Assembly (NCBI GenBank): GCA_020217035.1
Contig: JAIWOG010000156.1
Coordinates: forward strand, 1 to 13,568
From: Magnetospirillum sp.
GTDB lineage: Bacteria; Pseudomonadota; Alphaproteobacteria; Rhodospirillales; Magnetospirillaceae
DNA: 13,568 nucleotides
Reading direction: 5' to 3'
Of this stretch, positions 1-6,841 are shown in pieces (within the stretch, counting starts at the first letter, position 1; each line of letters starts with the position of its first letter). The translations under genes were made by a program, and so were the position numbers. The notes beneath the pieces were generated by a model. The model worked only from the letters and a program-made list of their open reading frames with translations. It searched no databases and had not been told where the DNA came from.

Positions 1-256
1 CGACGCCCAAGGACGGGGGGTGGGCAAGGCGCTGCTGAGCCGACTGATCGCCCAATGCCAGGATCTGGGCTACCGTCAAATGATCGCGGTGATCGGCGAT
101 TCCGCCAATGCCGGCTCGATCGGCCTGCATCGCGCCTGCGGTTTCAGCGATGTCGGCGTCCTGAAGGCGGTGGGGTGGAAGTTCGGCCGCTGGATCGACA
201 GCGTGCTGATGCAGCGGCCGCTGGGCCCGGGCGAGTCCCAGTCGATCAAAGACTGA
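1..256 (+). CDS. GNAT-family N-acetyltransferase, phosphinothricin/methionine-sulfoximine acetyltransferase type (3' part only)
   Basis: The gene runs off the left edge; the reading frame is open from base 2. The visible part begins with the acetyl-CoA pyrophosphate-binding loop of GNAT enzymes (Q-G-R-G-V-G at bases 8-25), followed by the helix GKALLSRLI. It ends with the block GLHRACGF and then KFGRWIDSVLMQRPLG, which is the usual C-terminus of the Pat/YncA group that acetylates the amino group of phosphinothricin or methionine sulfoximine. The family is about 165-190 aa, so roughly half is missing. A GTG at base 20 is inside the acetyl-CoA loop and is not a start. Family assignment is firm; substrate is inferred from the C-terminal signature only. 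Confidence 0.85.
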   Translation, partial: DAQGRGVGKALLSRLIAQCQDLGYRQMIAVIGDSANAGSIGLHRACGFSDVGVLKAVGWKFGRWIDSVLMQRPLGPGESQSIKD

Positions 257-348
257 AGCCCAGCCATGCGCACAGGCGCCTGGAAATGTGCCGTGCAGGT
301 TCCTAGACTCAACAAGACAGTCCATGGCAAATCCTGAAGGAGGCCGCC

Positions 349-870
349 ATGCGTTCGCACATCATCGCCACCGCGATCACCGCCGCCTTGTTGGCCGTGA
401 TTGCCCCCCTGGCCACACAAGCCGCCGACTACACCCCGAAAGCCGACACCGCGCTGGTCGCCAAGGGCGGCTGGTGGGACGCCGACGTCACCGGCTATTC
501 CGGCGCCCCGGCCTTGGGCGTCGAATTGTCCACCAACGACACCTGGACCGAAATGCCGGCCGGTATCCTGCGCCACATGCTGTCGTGGAACCATGCCGAC
601 CACGACGGGCTGGAACTCAACACCGCCGAATGGAACATGCATTGGATGTTCCAAACCAATTCGGGGGTGTGGATGGGGTTGGGACCCGGCCTGGGCTACG
701 TCTGGGCCGACGGCAAGAACCTGGACGACGGCGTCGCCGCCCAGTTCGGCGCCTCGGCGCACTACATCCAAGGCAACGCCTTCTTCGGTGTTGAAAGCCG
801 TTATCAATGGACCGAAGCCGACAGCGCCGACAATTGGCTGACCATGGCCAAGGTGGGCTGGGCCTTCTGA
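349..870 (+). CDS. Small secreted outer-membrane beta-barrel-like protein
   Basis: The product is 173 aa. Residues 1-25 form a Sec signal peptide (basic start, hydrophobic Ala/Leu/Ile core, TQA|AD cleavage site). The mature part of about 148 aa has alternating polar and aromatic stretches rich in Trp, Tyr and Gly, and it ends in WAF-COOH; a terminal aromatic residue is the usual outer-membrane barrel insertion signal. The size suits an eight-strand barrel. The start is set by a strong ribosome site AAGGAGG (337-343), 5 nt before the ATG. A weak promoter-like pair, TGGAAA (281-286) and TAGACT (304-309) with 17-nt spacing, lies upstream. I do not recognise a specific family and cannot assign a substrate; a periplasmic soluble beta protein is the alternative. 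Confidence 0.7.
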   Translation: MRSHIIATAITAALLAVIAPLATQAADYTPKADTALVAKGGWWDADVTGYSGAPALGVELSTNDTWTEMPAGILRHMLSWNHADHDGLELNTAEWNMHWMFQTNSGVWMGLGPGLGYVWADGKNLDDGVAAQFGASAHYIQGNAFFGVESRYQWTEADSADNWLTMAKVGWAF

Positions 871-880
871 TGGCCATAAA

Positions 881-902
881 TTTTAGTATGGTATTAATGG
901 CA
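881..902 (+). repeat. 22-bp direct repeat, copy 1, upstream of the hemerythrin gene
   Basis: The copy reads TTTTAGT, then AT, GGTATTAA, T, GGCA. It matches the element at 937-958 in 19 of 22 positions, with start points 56 bp apart. The core TTAGTA-TGG-TATTAA is itself nearly dyad-symmetric, as expected for a site bound by a dimeric regulator. It begins 10 bp after the stop codon of the preceding gene in a markedly AT-rich gap. Confidence 0.65.
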
Positions 903-936
903 GAAACCTGCTTAACCGAAGTCAATTAGCAAAGCG

Positions 937-958
937 TTTTAGTCGGGTATTAAGGGCA
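937..958 (+). repeat. 22-bp direct repeat, copy 2, adjacent to the hemerythrin start
   Basis: The copy reads TTTTAGT, then CG, GGTATTAA, G, GGCA, and matches 881-902 except at three positions. It ends 30 bp before the ATG at 989. TATTAA (948-953) could serve as a -10 hexamer, so a protein bound here could overlap the promoter; no convincing -35 hexamer is seen. Function as an operator is inferred from position and duplication. Confidence 0.65.
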
Positions 959-988
959 CATCGCATCATCAAAAGCAAAGGATCGGAC

Positions 989-1408
989 ATGCGCCCCACC
1001 GACGCCTACCGCAAGCATCACCAGGAACTGCGCGACATCGCCACCCGCATCGAACAGGTTCTTGACGTCGCCGCCATCACCCGCGATCCCTCGGTCGCCG
1101 CCCAGGCGGTGCGGGAATTGTTCGGCAAGTTCAGCGTTCATCTGGCGCTGGAGGACAACAGCCTGTACCCGCGCTGCCTGCGCGACGACGACCCGCGCCT
1201 GCGTCAGGTCGCCCAGCGTTTCCAAAGCGAAATGGGCGACCTGGGGCCACGTTTCGAGTCCTACAAGAAATCCTGGCCCGGCCCCTTGGCCATCGCCCGC
1301 GATCCCGCCGCCTTCGTCGCCGACACCATCGCCGTGCTGAACCTGTTGCGGGCCCGGGTACGGCGCGAGGAAGACGAGTTCTACGACATCGTCGACCGGG
1401 TGGCGTGA
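989..1408 (+). CDS. Hemerythrin HHE-domain-like protein with an incomplete iron site
   Basis: The product is 139 aa, cytosolic (no signal peptide) and all-helical. The first helix carries RKHHQEL (His10, His11). The second carries H51-LALE55-DNSLYP, which is the canonical hemerythrin H-xxx-E motif. The last helix carries EEDEFYDIV with Glu130 where the final acidic ligand is expected. Hemerythrin-fold proteins bind a diiron centre and sense or carry O2 or handle NO and iron stress. Here the protein has only three histidines: the helix-C His appears to be replaced (around Glu81-Met82) and the helix-D His by Arg126. Start is supported by AAAGGA (977-982), 6 nt before the ATG. It follows the duplicated 22-bp element and precedes a carboxypeptidase gene by 42 nt. 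Fold assignment is good; metal binding is uncertain. Confidence 0.8.
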   Translation: MRPTDAYRKHHQELRDIATRIEQVLDVAAITRDPSVAAQAVRELFGKFSVHLALEDNSLYPRCLRDDDPRLRQVAQRFQSEMGDLGPRFESYKKSWPGPLAIARDPAAFVADTIAVLNLLRARVRREEDEFYDIVDRVA

Positions 1409-1450
1409 AAGTCTTGCATCGGCGCCGCCACAATGGTGTGATCCGGCCCG

Positions 1451-2668
1451 ATGCGCCCCCTGCCCTTGGCCGTGATCCCGGCCCTTAGCCTTTCCATCCT
1501 GCTTGCCGCCCCGGCCCACGCCGAGACGCCGCCGCCGGCCACCATCGTCGTCGACGCCGCCAGCGGCGCGGTGATCGAGGACAAGCAAGCCGGGCAACCG
1601 CGCCATCCCGCCTCGCTGACCAAGATGATGACGCTGTACCTGGCCTTCCAGGCCATTGCCCAAGGCCGCGCCAGCCTGGACACCCCGGTCTCCGTGTCGG
1701 ACAAGGCGGCCGGCCAGGGGGGCTCGGTCCTGGGGCTGCGCAGCGGCGCCACCCTGCGCCTGGGCGAGGCCCTGCGGGCCTTGGTGGTCCGTTCGGCCAA
1801 CGACGCGGCGGTGGCGGTGGCCGAACACCTGGCCGGCAGCGAGGAAGCCTTCGCCCGCCAGATGACCGAACAGGCGGCACGGCTGGGGATGAATGCCAGC
1901 CGTTTCCACAATGCCACCGGCCTGACCGCGCCGGGCCATGTCAGCACCGCCCGCGACATTGCGGTGCTGGCCCTGGCCTTGCGCCGCGACTTCCCCCAGC
2001 ATTGGCCGCTGTTCGCCGCCACCTCCATGCGCTGGGGGAAAAGCACCCTGCCCACGGTCAACGGTTTCGTCGCGTCCTATCCCGGCGCCGAGGGACTGAA
2101 GACCGGCTTCACCTGTCCCGCCGGCTACAATTTGGCCGCAGCGGCACAGCGTGACGGCCGCGCCGCCATCGCCGTGATCATGGGGGCCACCGCCAAGGAC
2201 CAACGCCTGGCCCTGGCCAGCGGGTTGATGAACAAAGCGTTCAAGGCCCCCCCCGGCCCGCCGCTGACGCAATTGGTCAATCTGGGCAGCACGCCGCCCG
2301 ACCTCAGCGCCAGCGTCTGCGACGGACACGGCGGCGGCGAGGAAAACGCCACGCCCCGCTTGCCCCAGGGCTGGGCCATCGAGGTGGCCGGGGGCCGCGA
2401 CCGCGCCCTGGTCAAGCGCCAATTGGCGCAACGCACGGCGGAATTGCGCCGCGCCCTGGGCGGCGGCGCCTCCTTCATCATGGTGCGACCCACCGGCGGC
2501 GCGTTGCGTTATCGCGGCTTGATCGCCGGACTGGCCGAGGACAAGGCGGTGCCGGTTTGCCTGAAGCTGCGCCAGGACGACGAAAGCAACTGCCTGGTGC
2601 TGCCCCCCGCCGCCGTGGAAGGCGCCATGGAGACGGAACGCCGTTGGCGCATGCTGTCAGCGCGGTGA
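1451..2668 (+). CDS. D-alanyl-D-alanine carboxypeptidase, peptidase S11 (PBP5/6 type)
   Basis: The product is 405 aa. A signal peptide spans residues 1-24 (AHA|ET), so the enzyme acts in the periplasm, trimming the terminal D-Ala from peptidoglycan pentapeptides. All three active-site motifs of penicillin-binding enzymes are present: S55-L-T-K58 with the nucleophile Ser55, S115-A-N117, and K217-T-G219. The catalytic domain covers about residues 28-265. The tail (about 310-384) ends in a Cys-bracketed beta-like stretch (VCLKLRQ...NCLVL) that resembles a degenerate SPOR peptidoglycan-binding domain, as found in other alphaproteobacterial S11 enzymes; this part is tentative. No clear Shine-Dalgarno sequence precedes the ATG, but the signal peptide begins directly at it. 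The gene lies 42 nt after the hemerythrin gene and could be co-transcribed. Confidence 0.92.
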   Translation: MRPLPLAVIPALSLSILLAAPAHAETPPPATIVVDAASGAVIEDKQAGQPRHPASLTKMMTLYLAFQAIAQGRASLDTPVSVSDKAAGQGGSVLGLRSGATLRLGEALRALVVRSANDAAVAVAEHLAGSEEAFARQMTEQAARLGMNASRFHNATGLTAPGHVSTARDIAVLALALRRDFPQHWPLFAATSMRWGKSTLPTVNGFVASYPGAEGLKTGFTCPAGYNLAAAAQRDGRAAIAVIMGATAKDQRLALASGLMNKAFKAPPGPPLTQLVNLGSTPPDLSASVCDGHGGGEENATPRLPQGWAIEVAGGRDRALVKRQLAQRTAELRRALGGGASFIMVRPTGGALRYRGLIAGLAEDKAVPVCLKLRQDDESNCLVLPPAAVEGAMETERRWRMLSAR

Positions 2669-2681
2669 TGCCATTGCATGG

Positions 2682-2711
2682 TTGCGACACCAAGGATTTC
2701 GGGCGCATAAT
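2682..2711 (+). promoter_or_regulatory. Sigma70-like promoter for the small membrane protein gene
   Basis: TTGCGA (2682-2687, 4/6 to the -35 consensus) and CATAAT (2706-2711, 5/6 to the -10 consensus) are 18 bp apart. Transcription would begin near 2718, about 37 nt before the GTG start at 2755. The ATG at 2710 falls inside the -10 element, which argues against it as a start. Confidence 0.45.
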
Positions 2712-2754
2712 GGTCGCGGACAGAACCTCCACCCGTCGGCAGAAGGCTTGGCAC

Positions 2755-3114
2755 GTGGACAGACACGACACCAATCCGTTGGAAATACTCAGCCGCCGTT
2801 TGCACATGATGGGCAACGTGCTGGGTTTCCTGTGCTGTGCGTGGATCGCCGTGGTGGGGTCGACCTTGATGGCCGAAATCAATTCCGACCGCATCGGCCA
2901 CCACCGTTCCCCCGCCGTCATCGAGCAGATGAAGGAATGCAACGGCGCCTTCGCCCAGCGTTTCGCCTGCACCGACGACATCTTGCTGCGCAGCGAACGC
3001 GGCGGCGCTTCCGAGGTTTTCCTGCGCCTGCTGGCCACGCTGATGCTGCCCGCCGTCGCCTGGACCATGTGGCGGGCGGTGATGGAGAAAACCGACCGCC
3101 TGTGTCGGCACTAA
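2755..3114 (+). CDS. Small inner-membrane protein with two transmembrane helices, function unknown
   Basis: The chosen GTG start gives 119 aa. It is preceded by AGAAGG (2741-2746) at 8-nt spacing and by the promoter-like sequence at 2682-2711. Two hydrophobic helices are seen: GNVLGFLCCAWIAVVGSTLMA near the N-terminus, and a second segment (LLATLMLPAVAWTMW) near the C-terminus. Between them is a polar loop of about 55 residues, probably periplasmic, with two cysteines in the pattern C-N-G-A-F-A-Q-R-F-A-C that could form a disulfide. I do not recognise the family. An upstream in-frame ATG at 2710 would add 15 residues with a poorly spaced ribosome site. It follows the carboxypeptidase gene and precedes the binding-protein gene by 63 nt, but neither neighbour points to a role. 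Confidence 0.65.
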   Translation: MDRHDTNPLEILSRRLHMMGNVLGFLCCAWIAVVGSTLMAEINSDRIGHHRSPAVIEQMKECNGAFAQRFACTDDILLRSERGGASEVFLRLLATLMLPAVAWTMWRAVMEKTDRLCRH

Positions 3115-3177
3115 ACCGTTGACGCACGACCGGCGCTGGTCTTTCCTGTGACTTGCTTTTTCCGGCAAGGACCGTTC

Positions 3178-3936
3178 ATGCGTGTCTGGCTGATTCTCCT
3201 TGGCTTGGTGTCGATCGCCGGCCTTCGTCCGGCCCTGGCCGACGAGGTGACGGTGGGCATCACCTCGACGGCGCCGCCCTTCGTCGACGTCGACGCCGAC
3301 GGCCGCCTGATCGGCGGCTTCAACGTCGATCTGGCGCGGCTGCTGTGCCAGCGCATGGGGCGCACCTGCAGCCTTGAGAAGGCCAGTTTTCCGCAATTGC
3401 TGACCCGGGTCGAGGAAGGCACCTTCCAGGTCGGCTTCGCCAACTTGCTGAAGACCCCGGATCGCGAGCAGAAGATGTTGTTCTCGGTGCCGATCTGGCG
3501 CTCGACCTCGTCCTTCGTCGCCCGCGCCGGCACCCCCGCCCTCGACCCGGTGAAAGCCCGGCAAAGTGCGCGGATTTGCGTGGTGCGCAAGACCCTTCAG
3601 GAAGCCTATCTGACCCAGCAGCCAGGCCCCGCGGCCAATGTCGTCCCGGTGTCCACCCACGCCGAGTTGTTCCAGGGACTAAGAGCGGGGCACTGCGACG
3701 CCGCCTTGTTGCCAACCGTGCAGGGATTGTCGTTCCTGGCCAGCCCGGAAGGCGCCGGCTTCGATTACAGCGGGCCGCCGCTGCAAGAACCGAATGTGTC
3801 GGGCAACGTTCATATCGTGGTGACGAAAGGACGGCCGGAACTGTTGAAACAGATCAACGACGCCTTCGCCGAGATCAACCGAGATGGGACCTACCGAACC
3901 TTGATCGCCCGCTATTTCCCGTTCGACATCCTTTAG
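3178..3936 (+). CDS. Periplasmic solute-binding protein, family 3 (SBP_bac_3), paired with a histidine kinase
   Basis: The product is 252 aa with a signal peptide at residues 1-21 (ALA|DE). The mature protein has the amino-acid-binding-protein fold: a first strand VTVGIT, then APPF, and GGFNVDLARLLCQRMG (the family's G-F-x-V-D-L motif). TPDREQKMLFSVPI follows, with Arg96 where the family contacts the ligand carboxylate. The second lobe has the motif RAGHCDAAL (Asp174). No ABC permease or ATPase gene is adjacent. Instead the stop codon is 2 nt before the kinase start, so the likely role is ligand presentation to that kinase rather than uptake. The start at 3178 has AAGGA (3167-3171) at 6-nt spacing; an in-frame ATG at 3148 would put ten residues before the signal peptide. 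A weak hexamer TTGACG (3119-3124) lies upstream. Ligand unknown. Confidence 0.85.
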   Translation: MRVWLILLGLVSIAGLRPALADEVTVGITSTAPPFVDVDADGRLIGGFNVDLARLLCQRMGRTCSLEKASFPQLLTRVEEGTFQVGFANLLKTPDREQKMLFSVPIWRSTSSFVARAGTPALDPVKARQSARICVVRKTLQEAYLTQQPGPAANVVPVSTHAELFQGLRAGHCDAALLPTVQGLSFLASPEGAGFDYSGPPLQEPNVSGNVHIVVTKGRPELLKQINDAFAEINRDGTYRTLIARYFPFDIL

Positions 3937-3938
3937 AC

Positions 3939-6164
3939 ATGCCGTCCCAGATCGTCACCCGCCTGCCGTCGCTGCAACGTCGCTTGATGGCCTTCGCCAT
4001 CGCCCTGGCCCTGTTGGTGTTGGCGGCTTTGGGCGCCCTGCTGGTCTCGGGCGCCGCCACCCATGGCGCCATCCAGGACAGCCGGACGCAAACCGTCCCC
4101 CAAATCCTGGAACGCCAAAGGGCGACGGCCAACCTGGAACGCCTGATCCGCTTCGGCTGGATCGCCGCCACCGCCCACGCCCCCCAGGACTGGCGCCAGT
4201 CGGCGATCACCGCCCAGGCCCTGGCGTTCCATCCGTCCCTGGCCTTCGACGACGAACTGCGCCGGCAGGTGATCCAGGTTCACTCCACCATCCGCCAGGT
4301 CATCACCTTGCGCGAACAGGCCCAGGAACTGCGCAATTCGGGGCAAGCCAAGCGGGCCGACATCGTCGACGACGAAGCCAGGCAATTGTGGACCCCCCAG
4401 GAAAGCGTGCTGGCCAAGCTGCAAGGCCGTCTGGCCGACGACGCGGCGTCGCTGATCGTCACCCGCATGGACCGCATCTCGCGCATTTCCAACCTGACCT
4501 TGCAGTCGGCCTTGGCCGCGACCTTGGTCATCCTGGTCATCGTCGGCGCCACCGCCTGGATGGTCGGCCGCAACCTGCTGCGCCCGGTGGTCAGCTTGGC
4601 CCAGGCCATGCGCGACACCTGGCAGGGCGGCGAGGCCCCCGCCCTGCCGCAACCGGCCACCGCCGAAATCGCCGTGCTTCAAGACGCCGTCGGCCAGTTG
4701 CACGACGCCCTGCACCGAGCCAACTTGCGCGAACACGCGCTTCGCGCCAGCGAACAGCGTCTGGCGTCCATCTTCTCGGCATCGGAAGCCGCCATCGTGC
4801 TGACCGATTCCATCGGTCAGGTGATGCAGGCCAACGACGCCTTCCTGCGCCTCTTGGGCCTTAACGACACCTTGGACCTGAAGCTGGACAGGCTGACCCA
4901 TCCCGACGACCGTGGGCAGGCGGCCGAAACCCACCAGGCGATGATGTCCGGCGAGATCGACCGCCACCGTGCTGACCGCCGGTTGGTTCGCGCCGATTGC
5001 ACGGTGGTGTGGGTGGACGCCACCATCCGCGCCATCCGCGACGGCACCGCGCCCCCCCACCAATTCGTCGCCGTGGCCATCGACATTTCCGACCGCGTCC
5101 GCGCCGAGAAGGAATTGCTGTTCATCCGCGCCCTGGTCGACCAAAGCGCCGACCCCATCTATTGCCTGGACCCGCTGGATGGCGGCCGCATGGCGTGGGC
5201 CAACGCCGCCACCTGCCGGCATTTCGGCGTCTCGGAAGCCCAGATGCTGACCATGCGCATTCCCGACTGGGACCCTGGGGTGAACCAGGAAAAAGCCGAG
5301 CAATTGATGCAGGCGGCGCTGCACAGCGACACCCACGTGCTGGAGACATGCCACCGCGTCGCCGGCGGAGGCGTCATCCCCGTCGAAGTGTCGGCGTCGT
5401 CGCTGCACCATGACGGCCGCCCTTACGTCGCCGGCTACATCCGCGATATCCGCGACCGCAACCGCATGCTGGAGGCGGTCCGCCGCTCGAACGAGGACCT
5501 GCAGCAATTCGCCTACGTGGCCAGCCACGACCTGCAGGAACCCTTGCGCATGGTCGCCAGTTTCCTGCAATTGCTGGAACGCCGTTATGGGGCCGTGCTG
5601 GACGAAGACGGACATGAATACATCCGCTTCGCCGTCGACGGCGCGGTGCGCATGAAGCAGTTGATCGAGGACCTGCTGGCTTTCTCGCGCATTGACACCA
5701 GCGGAGCGCCGCTGGCGCCGACCTCGCTGGAGCAGGCCACCCGCGAAGCCTGCGACAACCTGGCCACCGCCATCACGGAAAGCGGCGCCAGCGTGACATG
5801 GAACGCCCCCCTGCCCCAGGTCAGAGGGGACGGGTTCCAACTGGTCCGCCTGATGCAGAACCTTTTGGGCAACGCCATCAAGTACCGCTCGGCCGACCGC
5901 AAGGCTGACATCACGGTGTCGGCCGTCCGGGTCGGCGATTACTGGACGGTGTCGGTGGCCGACAACGGCATCGGCATCGCCCCCGAATATCACGACCGTA
6001 TCTTCATGATCTTCCAGCGCCTGCATGGAATCGGCGCCTATGAAGGAACCGGCATCGGACTGGCCATCTGCAAACGCATAGTCGAGCGCCATGGTGGGGA
6101 AATCTGGGTGGAATCCCAAGGAAACACCGGATCAACCTTCAAGTTTACCCTGAAAGCCGTTTAG
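3939..6164 (+). CDS. Membrane sensor histidine kinase (TM-sensor-TM-PAS-PAS-HisKA-HATPase)
   Basis: The product is 741 aa. The first membrane helix is at about 15-38; a helical periplasmic region of about 150 residues follows; the second helix is at about 189-210, with a HAMP-like linker after it. Two PAS/PAC domains lie at about 272-392 and 393-510. The dimerisation domain carries ASHDLQEPLR with phospho-acceptor His530. The ATPase domain has an N box (NLLGNAIKY, Asn641/Asn645), a G1 box (D675-N-G-I-G) and a G2 box (EGTGIGLAI), so catalysis should be intact. The SHDLQEPLR form is typical of kinases related to bacteriophytochrome kinases. The ATG at 3939 is 2 nt after the binding-protein stop, indicating translational coupling; the frame is open further upstream only because it shadows that gene. 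No response regulator gene follows directly. The closest REC domain is in the phosphatase gene at 9167. Confidence 0.93.
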   Translation: MPSQIVTRLPSLQRRLMAFAIALALLVLAALGALLVSGAATHGAIQDSRTQTVPQILERQRATANLERLIRFGWIAATAHAPQDWRQSAITAQALAFHPSLAFDDELRRQVIQVHSTIRQVITLREQAQELRNSGQAKRADIVDDEARQLWTPQESVLAKLQGRLADDAASLIVTRMDRISRISNLTLQSALAATLVILVIVGATAWMVGRNLLRPVVSLAQAMRDTWQGGEAPALPQPATAEIAVLQDAVGQLHDALHRANLREHALRASEQRLASIFSASEAAIVLTDSIGQVMQANDAFLRLLGLNDTLDLKLDRLTHPDDRGQAAETHQAMMSGEIDRHRADRRLVRADCTVVWVDATIRAIRDGTAPPHQFVAVAIDISDRVRAEKELLFIRALVDQSADPIYCLDPLDGGRMAWANAATCRHFGVSEAQMLTMRIPDWDPGVNQEKAEQLMQAALHSDTHVLETCHRVAGGGVIPVEVSASSLHHDGRPYVAGYIRDIRDRNRMLEAVRRSNEDLQQFAYVASHDLQEPLRMVASFLQLLERRYGAVLDEDGHEYIRFAVDGAVRMKQLIEDLLAFSRIDTSGAPLAPTSLEQATREACDNLATAITESGASVTWNAPLPQVRGDGFQLVRLMQNLLGNAIKYRSADRKADITVSAVRVGDYWTVSVADNGIGIAPEYHDRIFMIFQRLHGIGAYEGTGIGLAICKRIVERHGGEIWVESQGNTGSTFKFTLKAV

Positions 6165-6185
6165 GGATTCCCTCAACATAACGGC

Positions 6186-6193
6186 GCCGATAA
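6186..6193 (+). promoter_or_regulatory. Candidate flagellar sigma28 (FliA) -10 element upstream of the taxis genes
   Basis: GCCGATAA at 6186-6193 matches all eight bases of the classical sigma28 -10 consensus. It lies in the 143-bp gap before the PAS and chemoreceptor genes. No TAAA-like -35 is found at the usual 15-bp spacing (6167-6170 is ATTC), so it is only half a promoter. Transcription would begin near 6200. Confidence 0.3.
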
Positions 6194-6225
6194 GCATAAT
6201 AACGACAAACCGCCGACTACGACTT

Positions 6226-6235
6226 ATTGATCAAT
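6226..6235. promoter_or_regulatory. 10-bp perfect palindrome ATTGATCAAT upstream of the PAS gene
   Basis: ATTGATCAAT is a perfect palindrome 73 bp before the ATG at 6308. It carries both FNR/CRP-like half-sites (TTGAT and ATCAA) but fused, without the usual 4-bp spacer, so it is not a standard FNR box. A second dyad, TGGCGG (6262-6267) with CCGCCA (6277-6282) around a 9-nt loop, lies downstream and could fold in the leader RNA. Both are positional inferences. Confidence 0.25.
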
Positions 6236-6307
6236 GGTAAAAAGGTGACAGCGTCGGATGCTGGCGGTATCTTTTGCCGCCATCGCCAGACCATCGGAAC
6301 AGTACCA

Positions 6308-6829
6308 ATGGATAAGTCCCTCACCGGCATCGAACGCACGTTCCAGACCGACGAGATCATCGTCAGCAAGACCGACCCCACCGGGCGCATCGTCTACGCC
6401 AACGACATCTTCGTCGCCATCAGCGGCTATGCGGTCGATGAAGTCCTGGGGCAACCGCACAGCATGATTCGTCATCCCGACATGCCCCGCGCCGTCTTCA
6501 AGCTGTTGTGGGACCGCATTGCCCAAGGTCACGAGGTCTTCGCCTATGTGGTCAACCGTTGCAAGAACGGCGACCATTATTGGGTCCTGGCCCATGTCAC
6601 CCCCAATTTCGACGATGCCGGCAAGATCGTCGGTTATCATTCGTGCCGTCGCGCCCCCAAGCGCCAAGCGGTGGACACCATGAGCGGGCTTTACGCCCAA
6701 TTGCGTCAGGTGGAAAACCAGAACGAACGCAAGACCGGGCTGGAAATGTCGTCCGCCATGTTGCACCAGGCGGTGCAGTCGCTGGGCTTTTCCAGCTATG
6801 ACCGTTTCGTGCTGAGCTTGGGCCGCTAG
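6308..6829 (+). CDS. Stand-alone Aer-like PAS domain protein
   Basis: The product is 173 aa, soluble, with no membrane segment. Residues 12-120 form one PAS domain closely matching the N-terminal sensor of the aerotaxis receptor Aer: VYANDIF, SGY, IRHPDMP, LWDRI, KNGDHYWVLAHVTP. In E. coli Aer, Arg57, His58 and Asp60 of the RHPD motif are needed for FAD binding. The aligned Arg55, His56 and Asp58 are kept here, so a flavin cofactor and redox or oxygen sensing are plausible. No HAMP or signalling domain follows; the C-terminal 50 residues are helical and may dock to a partner. Start chosen at the ATG (6308) with weak GGAA 8 nt upstream, because upstream in-frame codons precede the PAS fold without a ribosome site. 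The chemoreceptor gene starts 12 nt after its stop, so the two are probably one transcript. Confidence 0.85.
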   Translation: MDKSLTGIERTFQTDEIIVSKTDPTGRIVYANDIFVAISGYAVDEVLGQPHSMIRHPDMPRAVFKLLWDRIAQGHEVFAYVVNRCKNGDHYWVLAHVTPNFDDAGKIVGYHSCRRAPKRQAVDTMSGLYAQLRQVENQNERKTGLEMSSAMLHQAVQSLGFSSYDRFVLSLGR

Positions 6830-6841
6830 GGAGTGACCGCG

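Noticed and set aside
270..291. Dyad GCACA/TGTGC with inner palindrome CAGGCGCCTG after the acetyltransferase gene
   Set aside because: The two structures compete with each other and no T-run follows, so a terminator is not supported.
950..2431. 493-codon - strand open frame across the hemerythrin and carboxypeptidase genes
   Set aside because: It is antisense to two genes with clear motifs, and its composition is low-complexity Gly/Gln/Arg.
3128..3141. Short dyad GACCG/TGGTC with a pyrimidine-rich run after it
   Set aside because: The stem is only five pairs including a G-U and the T-run is interrupted; too weak to call a terminator.
3576..3938. Upstream extension of the kinase reading frame
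   Set aside because: It overlaps the binding-protein gene in another frame and gives Arg/Pro-rich nonsense; the ATG at 3939 fits the tight coupling and the first membrane helix.
3933..6119. Long - strand open frame opposite the histidine kinase
   Set aside because: Same GC-bias effect; the + strand holds all kinase motifs, and the antisense product has no recognisable fold.
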